Origin: Terriglobus sp. TAA 43
GTDB lineage: Bacteria > Acidobacteriota > Terriglobia > Terriglobales > Acidobacteriaceae
Reading direction: 5' to 3'
DNA length: 64,000 bases
NCBI RefSeq assembly: GCF_000800015.1
Contig: NZ_JUGR01000001.1
Location: forward strand, 1,860,001 to 1,924,000
The notes under the pieces were generated by a model. The model was not told where the DNA came from, ran no database searches, and worked only from the letters and a program-made list of their open reading frames with translations. Below, piece by piece: positions 8,263 through 17,201 of this stretch. The position numbers and the translations under genes were made by a program. Position 1 is the first letter of the stretch. The number at the start of each line of letters is the position of its first letter.

Positions 8263-8297
8263 AGAAAAACAGGGGGAGGGGGGTACCCCATCACTAC

Positions 8298-9443
8298 CTA
8301 AATCAAATCCAGACGTTGCCGCTTCGTAAGCTCACTTACAACACGCCCAACTTCCTGCGAATGCGCGCGGGTCGTAATCAGGATCGCATCGTCCGTCTCC
8401 ACCACAACCAGATCGCTCACACCCAACAACGCAACCGTCTTACCCGGCGAATAGACGTAGTTGCCAAACGCCTCGAGATGCAACGCCTGGTCGCACTCCA
8501 CAATGTTGCCGTGACCGCGACTTACTCCGCCTTTCGCCATGGCATGCTCGTGCAGAGCCGTCCATGAACCCAGATCGTTCCAGCCGAAATCGGCAGGCAG
8601 GCAATAGATGTTGCTCGCCGCACCCTTCGCGGAACGTGGCTCCAGCACTGCGTAGTCAATGGAGATGTTCTCAACCTTCGGATACTCGGCAGCAAACACC
8701 GCCTCGAACTCCGGCGTTCCGTAAGCTGCGGCAATCGTCTCCAACGGTCCAGCAACCGCAGGCCGATGCTCGCGGATAGCATTCGCCAGCGTCTTCGCCG
8801 ACCACAGGAAGATGCCCGCATTCCAGGCATAATTCCCGTCCGCCAGGAACTCGATGGCACGGTCGATCTGCGGCTTCTCCGTGAACCGCTGCACGCAGCG
8901 CGCCGTCATTCCCAGATCGGCGAACTCGGCCGCTACAGTTCCCTGCTTGATGTAGCCGTAACCCGTCTCCGGACGCGTCGGCGGCGCACCCAGCACCACA
9001 ATGTTCTCGCCCGCCGCGGCAATCTGCATGGCTGCATGGATCACCTGCTGGAAGCGCTCATCATCCGTCACCACATGGTCCGACGGAAAGACACCCAGAA
9101 TCGTCTCCGGCGCGGTCCGCTCCACAATCATGGCCGCCAGCGCGCAAGCCGGAGCCGTATTCCGCGCCATCGGCTCGCACAGGATGCGGCTGTGAGGAAT
9201 CTCCGGCAACTGCTCCCGAATCGTCCCAACCAGCAACCCGTTGGTGATCACCAGGAAGTCATCCGCAGGAGCCAGCGGCAGCAACCGCGCCACCGTCTCC
9301 TGGATCATGGTCTCCGTGCCGCCGGACAGCGCCAGCACCTGCTTCGCCCGCGACTTCCGCGAGCGTGGCCAGAACCGTGTACCGCTACCACCGGCAAGCA
9401 CCAGCGGCGTAAGCTTCAGGGACTTCGTCACGGAGTCGCTCAT
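8298..9443 (-). CDS. manC: mannose-1-phosphate guanylyltransferase
   Basis: Makes GDP-mannose from mannose-1-phosphate and GTP for polysaccharide and glycan synthesis in the cytoplasm. The 381-residue product has the nucleotidyltransferase signature LAGGSGTRFWPRSRKSRAKQ at the N terminus, ARNTAPACALAA, and the metal-binding FPSDHVV. ETGYGYI, FTEKP and NAGIFLW follow. It lacks the C-terminal cupin isomerase domain of bifunctional AlgA/ManC enzymes, so it is the monofunctional form. The ATG at 9443 is four bases after the aminotransferase stop, implying coupling. The phosphohexomutase at 12532 could supply its substrate. Confidence 0.93.
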   Translation of the reverse strand: MSDSVTKSLKLTPLVLAGGSGTRFWPRSRKSRAKQVLALSGGTETMIQETVARLLPLAPADDFLVITNGLLVGTIREQLPEIPHSRILCEPMARNTAPACALAAMIVERTAPETILGVFPSDHVVTDDERFQQVIHAAMQIAAAGENIVVLGAPPTRPETGYGYIKQGTVAAEFADLGMTARCVQRFTEKPQIDRAIEFLADGNYAWNAGIFLWSAKTLANAIREHRPAVAGPLETIAAAYGTPEFEAVFAAEYPKVENISIDYAVLEPRSAKGAASNIYCLPADFGWNDLGSWTALHEHAMAKGGVSRGHGNIVECDQALHLEAFGNYVYSPGKTVALLGVSDLVVVETDDAILITTRAHSQEVGRVVSELTKRQRLDLI

Positions 9444-9447
9444 AGGT

Positions 9448-10656
9448 TTATGCCAGCCCCGCGAAGAAGGTACGCATACGTTCAATGCCCTTGTCGATCA
9501 CGTCTGCCGATGTGGCATACGAGAACCGCAGATGATGCTCCGTACCAAACGCCTCACCCGGCACGCACACCACATGGGCCTCGTTGAGCAGCCGCGACGC
9601 CACCTGCGACGCCGTCGCCGCGCCTTCGCGTCCCAGGAACGCCGAGATGTTCGGGTATACGTAGAACGCGCCCTGCGGCACGGTGCAGGTCAGCCCCGGG
9701 ATGGTCGCAAACCCGGCCAACATGCGGTCACGCAGCTTGATGTAGTCCACCTTCATGTCCTCGACGCACTGCTGCGACGCAGTCAGTGCTGCCACCGAAG
9801 CATACTGCACTGGCGTGGACACATTGCTGGTGCTCTGCGACTGCAGCTTGGCGATAGAGGCAACAATAGCCTTCGGCCCGAGGGCGAATCCTGCACGCCA
9901 GCCCGTCATAGCATAGGTCTTGGACAACGTACCCAACACCACCACATGCTCCTTGCAGTCCGTGAACGAGCCACCGCTCACCGGCTTACCGATGAAGTTC
10001 AGGTAGGTGTAGCACTCGTCCAGCAGCATGTAGATGCCCTTGCGGTGTGCCAGGCGGATGATCGCCTCCACATCCCCGGCGCTCATCACGGCGCCAGACG
10101 GGTTTGAGGGCGAGTTCAGGATGATGGCCTTCGTGCGGTCAGTAATAGCCGCCTCGATCATGGCCGGCGTCACCCGGAAGTTGTCCGCCTCGTTGGTCTG
10201 CACAAACACCGGCGTACCACCCGCGAACTGGATGATGTCCTTGTACGACACCCAGTACGGCACCGGCACAATCACCTCATCGCCATGGTCCACCAGGCAC
10301 TCAATGGCGTTGAACAGTGCCTGCTTGCCACCCGTGGCAAAACAGCATTCCTCCGGCGTGTAGTTGGATCCGAAGTCTGCTGCATGGCGATCCACCACTG
10401 CACGACGCACCTCGGGGATACCCGCCACCGCCGTGTACTTGGTGTAGCCCTTCTCAATCGCCTCAATCGCGGCGCGCTTGATGTGTTCCGGGGTCTGAAA
10501 ATGCGGTTCGCCAGCACCAAAGTCGGCCAGATCAATACCACTTTGTTTCAGGCGGAGCGCCTCCGCCGTAATGGCCATGGTGGCCGACACTTCAATACGG
10601 TTGATGCGATCAGAGAAGGTCTTCTTCCCTGTAAGGACTTCAGCGGCTGCGCTCAT
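9448..10656 (-). CDS. PLP-dependent class I/II aminotransferase (AspAT-like)
   Basis: A 402-residue fold-type I aminotransferase of the aspartate aminotransferase Ib group, moving amino groups between aspartate (or a related amino acid) and 2-oxoglutarate. Visible are the N-terminal DFGAGEPHFQTPEHI, SPSNPSGAV, the cofactor Asp/Tyr in LLDECYTY, the PLP-binding Lys in GTLSKTYAMTGWRAGF, and the substrate Arg in HLRFSYA. The start is the first Met after a non-conserved upstream extension. It is followed immediately by manC and preceded by coaD, both on the minus strand. Specificity is inferred only at the family level. Confidence 0.92.
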   Translation of the reverse strand: MSAAAEVLTGKKTFSDRINRIEVSATMAITAEALRLKQSGIDLADFGAGEPHFQTPEHIKRAAIEAIEKGYTKYTAVAGIPEVRRAVVDRHAADFGSNYTPEECCFATGGKQALFNAIECLVDHGDEVIVPVPYWVSYKDIIQFAGGTPVFVQTNEADNFRVTPAMIEAAITDRTKAIILNSPSNPSGAVMSAGDVEAIIRLAHRKGIYMLLDECYTYLNFIGKPVSGGSFTDCKEHVVVLGTLSKTYAMTGWRAGFALGPKAIVASIAKLQSQSTSNVSTPVQYASVAALTASQQCVEDMKVDYIKLRDRMLAGFATIPGLTCTVPQGAFYVYPNISAFLGREGAATASQVASRLLNEAHVVCVPGEAFGTEHHLRFSYATSADVIDKGIERMRTFFAGLA

Positions 10657-10705
10657 GGCTCCGATTCTAACGGAGCCACACAGACTTTGCCTGAATGAAA
10701 GGCAT

Positions 10706-11233
10706 TTACACCTCGCCTGGAACCTCGCCGCCAAGTGAAGCCGTGTGTGCGGCTCGCTTCTCCTGCAATCGCCGTAGCACCAATGGCGGCACCAGTTCGC
10801 TGATATCGCCGTTGAGCTGATACACACCTTTAATCAGCCGCGACGAAACATACGTGTACTTCTCCGCAGGCATCATGAAGACCGTCTCCAACGACTTGTC
10901 CAGCTTGCGATTCATCATGGCCATCTGGAACTCATACTCGTAATCCGAAATAGCGCGAATGCCGCGCAATACCGCGCTGGCCTGCTTCGCCCTCGCGAAG
11001 TCAACCAGAAGGCCGTCGAACGTCTCCACGGTGACATTGCCGAGCGGAGCCGTCACCTCCCTCAGCATCTCCGCGCGTTCTTCGGTGGTGAACAAGGGGA
11101 CACCTTTGCTGGTGTTGCGCAATACAGCGACCACCAACTCATCAAAGATCTTCGCCCCACGGCTGATCAGGTCCAAGTGGCCGTTCGTCGGTGGATCGAA
11201 GGTGCCGGGGTAGATGGCGCGGATAATTCCCAT
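10706..11233 (-). CDS. coaD: phosphopantetheine adenylyltransferase
   Basis: Catalyses the penultimate step of coenzyme A synthesis, joining 4'-phosphopantetheine and ATP to form dephospho-CoA. The 175-residue product has the nucleotidyltransferase signature YPGTFDPPTNGHLDL at the N terminus. It also has LRGIRAISDYEYEFQMA and MMPAEKYTYVSSRLIKG, all characteristic of CoaD. Length is slightly above the usual 160 because of a C-terminal basic tail. It sits 50 bases upstream of the aminotransferase gene and is separated from recA by a strong hairpin, so it probably starts its own transcript. Confidence 0.95.
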   Translation of the reverse strand: MGIIRAIYPGTFDPPTNGHLDLISRGAKIFDELVVAVLRNTSKGVPLFTTEERAEMLREVTAPLGNVTVETFDGLLVDFARAKQASAVLRGIRAISDYEYEFQMAMMNRKLDKSLETVFMMPAEKYTYVSSRLIKGVYQLNGDISELVPPLVLRRLQEKRAAHTASLGGEVPGEV

Positions 11234-11276
11234 GACAAAGGAAGCATACCCGACCAGGTCGCTAGCCGCTGCAAAC

Positions 11277-11311
11277 AACAGAAAGGGCCGCAGTTTGCGG
11301 CCCTTTCTGTT
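11277..11311 (-). terminator. perfect 16-bp stem terminator after recA
   Basis: Positions 11277-11292 pair perfectly with 11296-11311 around a 3-base loop, with a GGGCCGCA core and AAAG/CTTT arms. It lies 17 bases after the recA stop and upstream of coaD. Confidence 0.8.
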
Positions 11312-11327
11312 GACGTTTTTGCAATAA

Positions 11328-12437
11328 CTACTTCCGCGAAGGCTTAACGGCCTCCTGCGCCTTTTCCTCACCATCCGCAGGTGCAGCAGGAATCGGAGCA
11401 GTCGAAGATGAACCGATGTTCAGCTTGGCACGAAGCTCAGCGTCCATGCGCCGGAAGACTTCCGGATTGGACTTGAGGAAGTTACGCACATTTTCGCGTC
11501 CCTGGCCGATGCGTTCTCCAGCGTAGCTGTACCAGGCGCCGCTCTTTTCCACGATGTTGTTCACCACGGCAAGATCCAGCACGTCACCTTCACGAGAGAT
11601 GCCTTCGCCGTACAGAATGTCGAACTCCGCTTCGCGGAAGGGCGCAGCAACCTTGTTCTTCACGATCTTGGTCTTCGTACGAGAGCCAACGACAACGTCG
11701 CCTTCCTTCACCGCACCAATGCGGCGAATGTCAATACGGACAGACGAGTAAAACTTCAGCGCGCGACCGCCTGTGGTGGTTTCCGGGTTGCCGAACATGA
11801 CGCCGATCTTTTCGCGAATCTGGTTGATGAAGATCAGGCAGGTACGGCTCTTTGCCACGGTGCCGGTCAGCTTACGCAGCGCCTGCGACATCAATCGTGC
11901 CTGCAGGCCGACGTGCGAGTCACCCATTTCGCCATCGAGTTCCGCCTTGGGAACCAGCGCAGCAACAGAGTCGACCACGAGAATGTCAATCGCGCCAGAG
12001 CGCACCAGAGCTTCTGTAATTTCCAGCGCCTGCTCGCCATAATCTGGCTGCGAGATGAGCAGGTTATCCGTGTCTACGCCGAGTTTGCGCGCGTAGACGG
12101 GATCAAGCGCGTGTTCCGCGTCGACGAACGCGGCCAGACCACCGGCCTTCTGCGCCTCTGCAATGATCTGCAGGGTGATGGTCGTTTTACCCGAAGATTC
12201 AGGGCCGTAAATCTCAACTACACGGCCACGCGGTACACCGCCCACACCCAGTGCTGCGTCGAACGAGATCGAGCCGGTAGAGATGACGGAGATGGGAACA
12301 ATGGCATCCTTCGCGCCCAGGCGCATGATGGAACCCTTGCCAAACTGCTTTTCAATGCCCGCCAGGGCAAGTTCTACGGCTCTGCTGCGTTCGTCCACGG
12401 CCACGCGATCTATCTCCTCAATTTCAGTGAACCTCAT
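11328..12437 (-). CDS. recA: recombinase RecA
   Basis: DNA-dependent ATPase for homologous recombination and for triggering LexA self-cleavage. The 369-residue product shows Walker [10 protein letters not shown] at about residues 78-86, the DNA-binding loop 1 region [20 protein letters not shown], and [20 protein letters not shown] (loop 2). The C-terminal ATPase residues and an acidic, Ala/Pro-rich tail follow. The start at 12437 gives an N terminus slightly longer than usual ([20 protein letters not shown]). It is transcribed away from the phosphohexomutase gene. No lexA or recX is adjacent, and no clear SOS box was found. Confidence 0.98.
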   Translation of the reverse strand: MRFTEIEEIDRVAVDERSRAVELALAGIEKQFGKGSIMRLGAKDAIVPISVISTGSISFDAALGVGGVPRGRVVEIYGPESSGKTTITLQIIAEAQKAGGLAAFVDAEHALDPVYARKLGVDTDNLLISQPDYGEQALEITEALVRSGAIDILVVDSVAALVPKAELDGEMGDSHVGLQARLMSQALRKLTGTVAKSRTCLIFINQIREKIGVMFGNPETTTGGRALKFYSSVRIDIRRIGAVKEGDVVVGSRTKTKIVKNKVAAPFREAEFDILYGEGISREGDVLDLAVVNNIVEKSGAWYSYAGERIGQGRENVRNFLKSNPEVFRRMDAELRAKLNIGSSSTAPIPAAPADGEEKAQEAVKPSRK

Positions 12438-12531
12438 CCTAGCATCCGTCGCCGCCGCATGGCAAAGAAAAAGCGAAGTAATTCCATACACCCAAAATCA
12501 TCGGACGGGTCTATAAAATCAGGAAGCCACT

Positions 12532-13983
12532 ATGAGCGAAGCCACTTCCAGCGCCCCCTTCTCCAGTCCGGTCAAGTTTGGAACCGACGGCTGGCGCGGC
12601 ATCATTGCCGACGACTTCACCTACGCCAACGTCCGCATCGCCGTCCGCGCCATTGCCAATTACGTGCTGGCGCACGAAGACGCATCGAAGGGTGTGTGCA
12701 TTGGTTACGACACCCGCTTCGGCTCGCCGCAATTCGCGCGCGTGGCAGCACAGGTGTTGAGCGAAGCCGGTATTCCCGTGTTGCTGGCGAAAGATGTCAC
12801 CGCAACGCCCGCACTCAGCTACGGCGTGGCACATCGCAAGGCTGCGGGCGGCATCATGATCACTTCGTCGCACAATCCGGCGCAATGGAATGGCGTGAAG
12901 TACAAGGCCAGCTACGGCGGTTCGGGTTCGCCGAGCATCATCAAGAGCATCGAGACCTATCTTGGTAAAGACGTCCCCGTGGCCGCCACACCCGCTGCCA
13001 TTACCGAAGTGGATTTCATGCCCGACTACATCGCAGCGGTAGAAGCATTCGCCGATCTGCCGTTGATCGCCAAATCGAAGCAGCGCTTCCTCATCGACAG
13101 CATGTTTGGCGCTGGCGCAGGTGTGCTGAAAGGCATCTTTGAACGCGCTGACGTGGACTGCATTGAGATTCGCTCAGAGCGCAATCCCCTCTTTCCGGGC
13201 ATCAACCCCGAACCCATCCTGCCGCACATTGCGCTGACGCAGAAGAAAGTCGTTGAAGAGAAGTGCGCAGCCGGCCTTATCACCGACGGCGACGCAGACC
13301 GCATCGGCTCCGTCGACGAACACGGCAACGTGGTCGATGCGCACAAGATTTTCTCCATCCTGTTGTGGTGGCTGCTGGAAAAGAAGAAGTGGCCGGGCGA
13401 GATCACGCGTGCCTTCAACACCACCAAGATGCTTGATCGCATCGCCGCGAAATACGGCCGCAAACTCCACGAGCATGGCATCGGCTTCAAATATGTCTGT
13501 GACTTAATGCTGACGGAAGACATCCTCATCGGCGGCGAAGAATCGGGCGGCGTTGGCATCAAGCGCCATCTGCCTGAGCGTGACGGCATCCTGAATGCGC
13601 TGCTACTCGCAAACGTAATGGCAGAAGAAGGCAAGACACTGGGCGAACTCGTCGCCATGTTGCAGAGCGAATTCGGCGAGCACCAGTACGGCCGTATCGA
13701 CATGCACATCGACGACCGCTTGAAAAAGTCTGCCATCGATCGCGCATCGAGCGGACTCACGGAAATCGCCGGCTACCGCATTCTCAAGACCGAGGACATG
13801 GACGGCATCAAGTTCTTCCTCGACAATCCGGAAGCAAAATCCAAGTCCAATGCTGCCGAAACATGGCTGCTGTTGCGCGCCTCCGGAACCGAGCCACTAC
13901 TGCGTGTTTACAGCGAATCCACCTCGCAGGAAGCCGTGCACAAGATCCTTAAAGCAGCGGAACAATTCGTATTGGAGGGCTAA
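12532..13983 (+). CDS. phosphoglucomutase/phosphomannomutase family enzyme
   Basis: Interconverts hexose 6- and 1-phosphates, feeding glycogen, cell-wall or GDP-mannose synthesis. The 483-residue product has the four alpha-D-phosphohexomutase signatures. These are FGTDGWRGIIAD, the phosphoserine loop ITSSHNPAQWNG (Ser113), the metal loop TDGDADRIG, and the sugar loop GEESGGVGIKRHLPERDG. The phosphate-binding RASGTEP completes the set. GEESGG could fit glucose or mannose; the nearby manC makes phosphomannomutase attractive, but this is inference. Its stop is one base before a TTG start of the next gene, whose GGAGGG ribosome site lies inside this gene. Confidence 0.93.
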   Translation: MSEATSSAPFSSPVKFGTDGWRGIIADDFTYANVRIAVRAIANYVLAHEDASKGVCIGYDTRFGSPQFARVAAQVLSEAGIPVLLAKDVTATPALSYGVAHRKAAGGIMITSSHNPAQWNGVKYKASYGGSGSPSIIKSIETYLGKDVPVAATPAAITEVDFMPDYIAAVEAFADLPLIAKSKQRFLIDSMFGAGAGVLKGIFERADVDCIEIRSERNPLFPGINPEPILPHIALTQKKVVEEKCAAGLITDGDADRIGSVDEHGNVVDAHKIFSILLWWLLEKKKWPGEITRAFNTTKMLDRIAAKYGRKLHEHGIGFKYVCDLMLTEDILIGGEESGGVGIKRHLPERDGILNALLLANVMAEEGKTLGELVAMLQSEFGEHQYGRIDMHIDDRLKKSAIDRASSGLTEIAGYRILKTEDMDGIKFFLDNPEAKSKSNAAETWLLLRASGTEPLLRVYSESTSQEAVHKILKAAEQFVLEG

Positions 13984-13984
13984 C

Positions 13985-14431
13985 TTGGCCTCCGACGGAT
14001 TTGAAAAGATCACCCCTCGGCGCATCGCAGGCATCTCTGCGCGATGCGTCAATAGCCAGCCTGAAGCCATCCACGCACTGTGGGCGCAGTACACACAACA
14101 GGACATTCCCACGCGGTTGCAAGGCAGCGGTATGTACGCTGTGTACTTCGAGTACGAGAGTGACTTTTCAGGGCCATACACACTGTTGCTCGGACAGCAT
14201 GTTGAGGACGATGCGCCATTGCCGGAAGGCATGCGCGATGTTTTTCTGGAGCCCGGAGACTATGCCGTGTTCGACGCCGTCGGACCATTTCCCCAAAGCA
14301 TCGTCGATGCGTGGTCTCGCATTTGGAACAGCAGTCTTCAACGAACGTACCGAACCGATTTTGAAATGTATCTGGGACCGGAGCGCGCAAGCATCTTCGT
14401 AGGCGCCTGGGAGAGTGAGAACTTGTTGTGA
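13985..14431 (+). CDS. GyrI-like / effector-binding domain protein (TTG start)
   Basis: A 148-residue single-domain protein resembling the small-molecule-binding GyrI-like (AraC effector-binding, SOUL-like) fold. It has ITPRRIAGISARC at the N terminus and paired YAVYFEYESDFSGPYTLLLG strands. VFLEPGDYAVFDAVGPFPQ and a C-terminal FEMYLGP follow. The TTG at 13985 is chosen because GGAGGG sits 5 bases upstream and the upstream frame overlaps the mutase gene. It ends in a GTGA overlap with the HAD gene. It has no DNA-binding domain, so it may bind or detoxify a small ligand rather than regulate transcription. Confidence 0.8.
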   Translation: MASDGFEKITPRRIAGISARCVNSQPEAIHALWAQYTQQDIPTRLQGSGMYAVYFEYESDFSGPYTLLLGQHVEDDAPLPEGMRDVFLEPGDYAVFDAVGPFPQSIVDAWSRIWNSSLQRTYRTDFEMYLGPERASIFVGAWESENLL

Positions 14432-15096
14432 GTAAGATTCAGGTGCAGGCGCAAGGCCTGCTTTTCGATATGGACGGCGTTCTCATCAGTTCCATTGCAT
14501 CGGCCACACGATGCTGGAAACGCTGGGCCAAGCTGTATAAGGTGCCGAACGCGGACAACTTCGTCCTTCCACACGGTCGTCCCGCACGCGACATCGTCAT
14601 CATGCTTCGCCCCGACATTGATCCGGACGAAGGCCTTCGCGTCATCGAAGACATGGAGATTGAAGACGTAGGCGACATCGAAGTATTGCCCGGTGTGCGT
14701 GAATTGCTCGCAAGCCTACCGCCCGATCGCTGGACGGTGGTCACCTCCTGCACGCGCCGCCTGCTGGAAGCTCGACTGAGAGCAGCAGGCCTGCCGGAAC
14801 CGCCCAGGCTCGTCTCCGCAGACGATATTTCCAGGGGAAAGCCTGATCCCGAACCCTACATTCGCGGCGCTGAAGCGCTTGGTCTGAAACCCGAGGATTG
14901 CATCGTGGTGGAAGACGCCGTATCTGGCGTGGAAAGTGGTATTGCTGCTGGCTGCCGCGTGCTTGCCGTCCTTAGCTCCACACCACGTGCAGAACTCAAG
15001 GCAGCCACATGGATCGCCCGCTCGCTGGCAATCGTAAAGGTCACATCCGATGCTGATGGCCTGCAAGTGGACATCCCGCTGGCAAGAAAGAACTAG
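14428..15096 (+). CDS. HAD-superfamily phosphatase, subfamily IA
   Basis: A 222-residue sugar-phosphate or phosphoglycolate-type phosphatase. All four HAD motifs are visible: nucleophile motif LLFDMDGVLI near residue 12, VVTSC with the motif II Thr/Ser, RGKPDPEPY with the motif III Lys, and IVVEDAVSGVESG with the motif IV acidic pair. The closest named type is the 2-deoxyglucose-6-phosphate or glycerol-3-phosphate phosphatase group. It begins with GTG overlapping the preceding stop. As third gene of an operon with a phosphohexomutase, it probably acts on a sugar phosphate. Confidence 0.88.
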   Translation: MSKIQVQAQGLLFDMDGVLISSIASATRCWKRWAKLYKVPNADNFVLPHGRPARDIVIMLRPDIDPDEGLRVIEDMEIEDVGDIEVLPGVRELLASLPPDRWTVVTSCTRRLLEARLRAAGLPEPPRLVSADDISRGKPDPEPYIRGAEALGLKPEDCIVVEDAVSGVESGIAAGCRVLAVLSSTPRAELKAATWIARSLAIVKVTSDADGLQVDIPLARKN

Positions 15097-15116
15097 CCGC
15101 CAACAAAGCGAAGAAC

Positions 15117-15154
15117 AAAGGGCGGCGCTCACCATGAGTGCTGCCCTTTCGTTT
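15117..15154 (+). terminator. terminator shared by HAD gene and kdsB
   Basis: AAAGGGCGGCGCTC (15117-15130) pairs with GAGTGCTGCCCTTT (15136-15149) using two G-U pairs, then GTTTT follows. It lies between two convergent genes and touches the kdsB stop. Confidence 0.75.
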
Positions 15155-15909
15155 TAGACACCGAATCGTTCCCGCAACAAAGCTTCCACCCGCGGGACGT
15201 CGGCCTCAATGTCCACACCCACCGTATCGAACTCCACGGCCTCAACGTACAGCGCCAGCCCGTTCTCCAGCAGCCGCAACTGTTCCAGCCGCTCCGTCTG
15301 CTCAAGAGGACTGGCCGCCAGCGTGCCAAAGCGCAGCAGCGCATCGCGACGATACGCATACAGTCCCAGATGCTTCCAGTACGTGGCCTTACCCGCTCCA
15401 TCGCGGTCGTACGGAATGGTGGCACGCGAGAAATACAACGCACGGCCATCGGTCGCATGCACGACCTTCACAGCATTCGGATTCTGGATGTTCTCCGGCG
15501 CGCAAAGCGTCTTCACCGTGCTGCATTCCACATGCATGCCACGCGAAAACGGACGCAGCAACGCATCAATGTGTTCCGGCTTCAGCAGCGGCTCATCGCC
15601 TTGAATATTCACGTAGATGTCCGCCTCGCGCTCCAGTGCCACCGCACGCATGCGGTCGGTTCCGCTGGGCAGCGCGGCGTCTGTCATCTGCCACTGCCAT
15701 CCGTGCGTGCGGCAAAGCTCGCCAACCTCCTCAGAATCCGTAGCAACGACGACTTCCTGTAGCTGCGGGCACCGCAATGCGGCCTCCACTACCCACTGCA
15801 GCATGGGTTTACCTAATAATGGGCGCAGCACCTTCCCAGGAAGGCGCGTGGAGGCGAGGCGGGCGGGAATTACTCCCAAAATGCGTGTTTCACTCATGCG
15901 TGCAGTCAT
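15154..15909 (-). CDS. kdsB: CMP-KDO synthetase
   Basis: 3-deoxy-manno-octulosonate cytidylyltransferase activates KDO with CTP for lipopolysaccharide inner-core synthesis. The 251-residue product shows VIPARLASTRLPGKVLRPL, VVATDSEEV, YVNIQGDEPLL and YFSRATIPYDRD, all KdsB hallmarks. EQTERLEQLR near the C terminus also fits. A second in-frame Met four codons later (MSETR) is an equally possible start; neither has a strong ribosome site. Its presence confirms a Gram-negative envelope with KDO. No other LPS gene is adjacent. Confidence 0.96.
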   Translation of the reverse strand: MTARMSETRILGVIPARLASTRLPGKVLRPLLGKPMLQWVVEAALRCPQLQEVVVATDSEEVGELCRTHGWQWQMTDAALPSGTDRMRAVALEREADIYVNIQGDEPLLKPEHIDALLRPFSRGMHVECSTVKTLCAPENIQNPNAVKVVHATDGRALYFSRATIPYDRDGAGKATYWKHLGLYAYRRDALLRFGTLAASPLEQTERLEQLRLLENGLALYVEAVEFDTVGVDIEADVPRVEALLRERFGV

Positions 15910-16025
15910 CCGGACAACGGCAATTTGAGCCGAAGCCCGACTTCCAGTAAACTACATCGAGTGCCCCCGCGCGTTTCTGGCCTGGCTCCCCGCCGCCCAA
16001 GCGCAAGGCACGTCCCACACACCAT

Positions 16026-16102
16026 GGCGGTGTAGCTCAGATGGTTAGAGCGACGGACTCATAACCCGTAGGTCACTGGTTCGATTCCAGTCACCGCCAC
16101 CA
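16026..16102 (+). tRNA. tRNA-Met (CAT), elongator type
   Basis: The 77-base tRNA has acceptor arms GGCGGTG and CACCGCC, D-loop TAGCTCAGATGGTTAGAGC, anticodon CAT at 16060-16062, and T-arm GGTTCGATTCC. CCA is encoded. The paired first base and AGCTCAG D-arm fit elongator Met rather than initiator; a lysidine-modified Ile tRNA cannot be excluded from sequence alone. Confidence 0.95.
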
Positions 16103-16155
16103 CTCTTTCACAACAGTTTTCGCGTCACCATCCCATGGTGCATCCTAGGTAACGG

Positions 16156-17112
16156 ATGACAAACCTTCCCGTTCCCGAAACTCTGCTGGATCAGGCCCCA
16201 CTGGCCTACGAAAATGACGACTTCCTGAAAACGCCGGATGCGCGCATCTTCCGCATCATGGCCGAATACCAGGAACCGATGACGCGTTTTCGCCGCGAAC
16301 GCATCCAGGACACCGTGGTCTTCTTCGGCTCTGCGCGATTTGCCGCACTGGACGTGGCGAACCATGAGATGGAGCTGCTGGCGAACTCCTATGCCAATCA
16401 TCCCGCACCTCCCGAGGAACAGCCCGACGCCTCACCAGAAGCAAGCGATCTGCAGCGCAAGCGCGCAGCCGCAGCAGTGGAGATGGCCCGCTATTACGAA
16501 GACGCGCGCAAACTCGCCTACATGCTCACGGAGTGGTCGAAGGACCTCCCTGGTCGACGCCATCGTTTCGTGGTGTGCAGCGGCGGTGGTCCCGGCATTA
16601 TGGAAGCGGCCAATCGCGGCGCATATGAAGCGGGCGGCAAGACCATTGGCCTGAACATCGCTCTGCCATTTGAGCAGCGACCAAATCCATACATCACGCC
16701 TGCGCTGAACTTCCAGTTCCATTACTTCTTCATGCGCAAGTTCTGGTTCGCCTACCTGGCAAAGGCACTTGTTGTCTTCCCTGGAGGCTTTGGCACGCTG
16801 GACGAAATGTTTGAGCTGCTAACACTCGCGCAAACCCACAAGATGGCCAAGGAGATGACCATCATCATCTACGGCCGCTCGTACTGGAACGGCGTCATCA
16901 ACCTGGATTTGCTTGCAGAAAAGGGTGCCATCTCTGTCGGCGATACAGACCTCTTTCGCTTTGCCGACACGCCGGAAGAGGCGTTCGCCATTCTGCAAGA
17001 GGGTCTGCAAAAGTATCTCTCCGCGTCCGGTTCGAACGAACGCGTTCCCGACACACCAGCACCGAGCGCACAGGAATTGCTGGGGCCAGATATCTCCGCC
17101 ACGCGCTCATAA
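16156..17112 (+). CDS. LOG family nucleotide-binding protein
   Basis: A 318-residue protein of the LOG (lysine decarboxylase-like) family. Characterised members are nucleoside 5'-monophosphate phosphoribohydrolases. Visible signatures are VVFFGSARF, CSGGGPGIMEAANRGAYEAGG and VVFPGGFGTLDEMFELLT (about residue 209). Compared with minimal ~190-residue LOG enzymes it has an N-terminal extension of ~50 residues, an insertion with an Ala/Lys/Arg helix, and a Pro-rich C-terminal tail, as in the longer bacterial subgroup. It stands alone after tRNA-Met. Substrate is not determined. Confidence 0.88.
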   Translation: MTNLPVPETLLDQAPLAYENDDFLKTPDARIFRIMAEYQEPMTRFRRERIQDTVVFFGSARFAALDVANHEMELLANSYANHPAPPEEQPDASPEASDLQRKRAAAAVEMARYYEDARKLAYMLTEWSKDLPGRRHRFVVCSGGGPGIMEAANRGAYEAGGKTIGLNIALPFEQRPNPYITPALNFQFHYFFMRKFWFAYLAKALVVFPGGFGTLDEMFELLTLAQTHKMAKEMTIIIYGRSYWNGVINLDLLAEKGAISVGDTDLFRFADTPEEAFAILQEGLQKYLSASGSNERVPDTPAPSAQELLGPDISATRS

Positions 17113-17138
17113 ATTCTTATCCTTTGAGCAAAGAACAG

Positions 17139-17175
17139 CAGCGGCATTGCAGAGATGCAATGCCGCTGAACTTTT
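17139..17175 (+). terminator. 13-bp stem terminator after LOG gene
   Basis: CAGCGGCATTGCA pairs perfectly with TGCAATGCCGCTG around GAGA, then AACTTTTAG. It lies 26 bases after the LOG stop and can serve the convergent hydrolase gene as well. Confidence 0.75.
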
Positions 17176-17201
17176 AGACAAGAACGTGAGCTGAAACGGA
17201 T

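Larger units (their letters stand above)
7803..8297. other. gene-free region with hairpins and repeats
   Basis: No convincing gene is seen in these ~495 bases. It holds an inverted repeat GGTTCGA (7938-7944) / TCGAACC (7961-7967), a GACGCC-type tetraloop hairpin near 8020, the manC terminator and the repeat cluster listed below. I looked for a cobalamin riboswitch upstream of the TonB operon and found no conserved B12 box. Confidence 0.6.
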
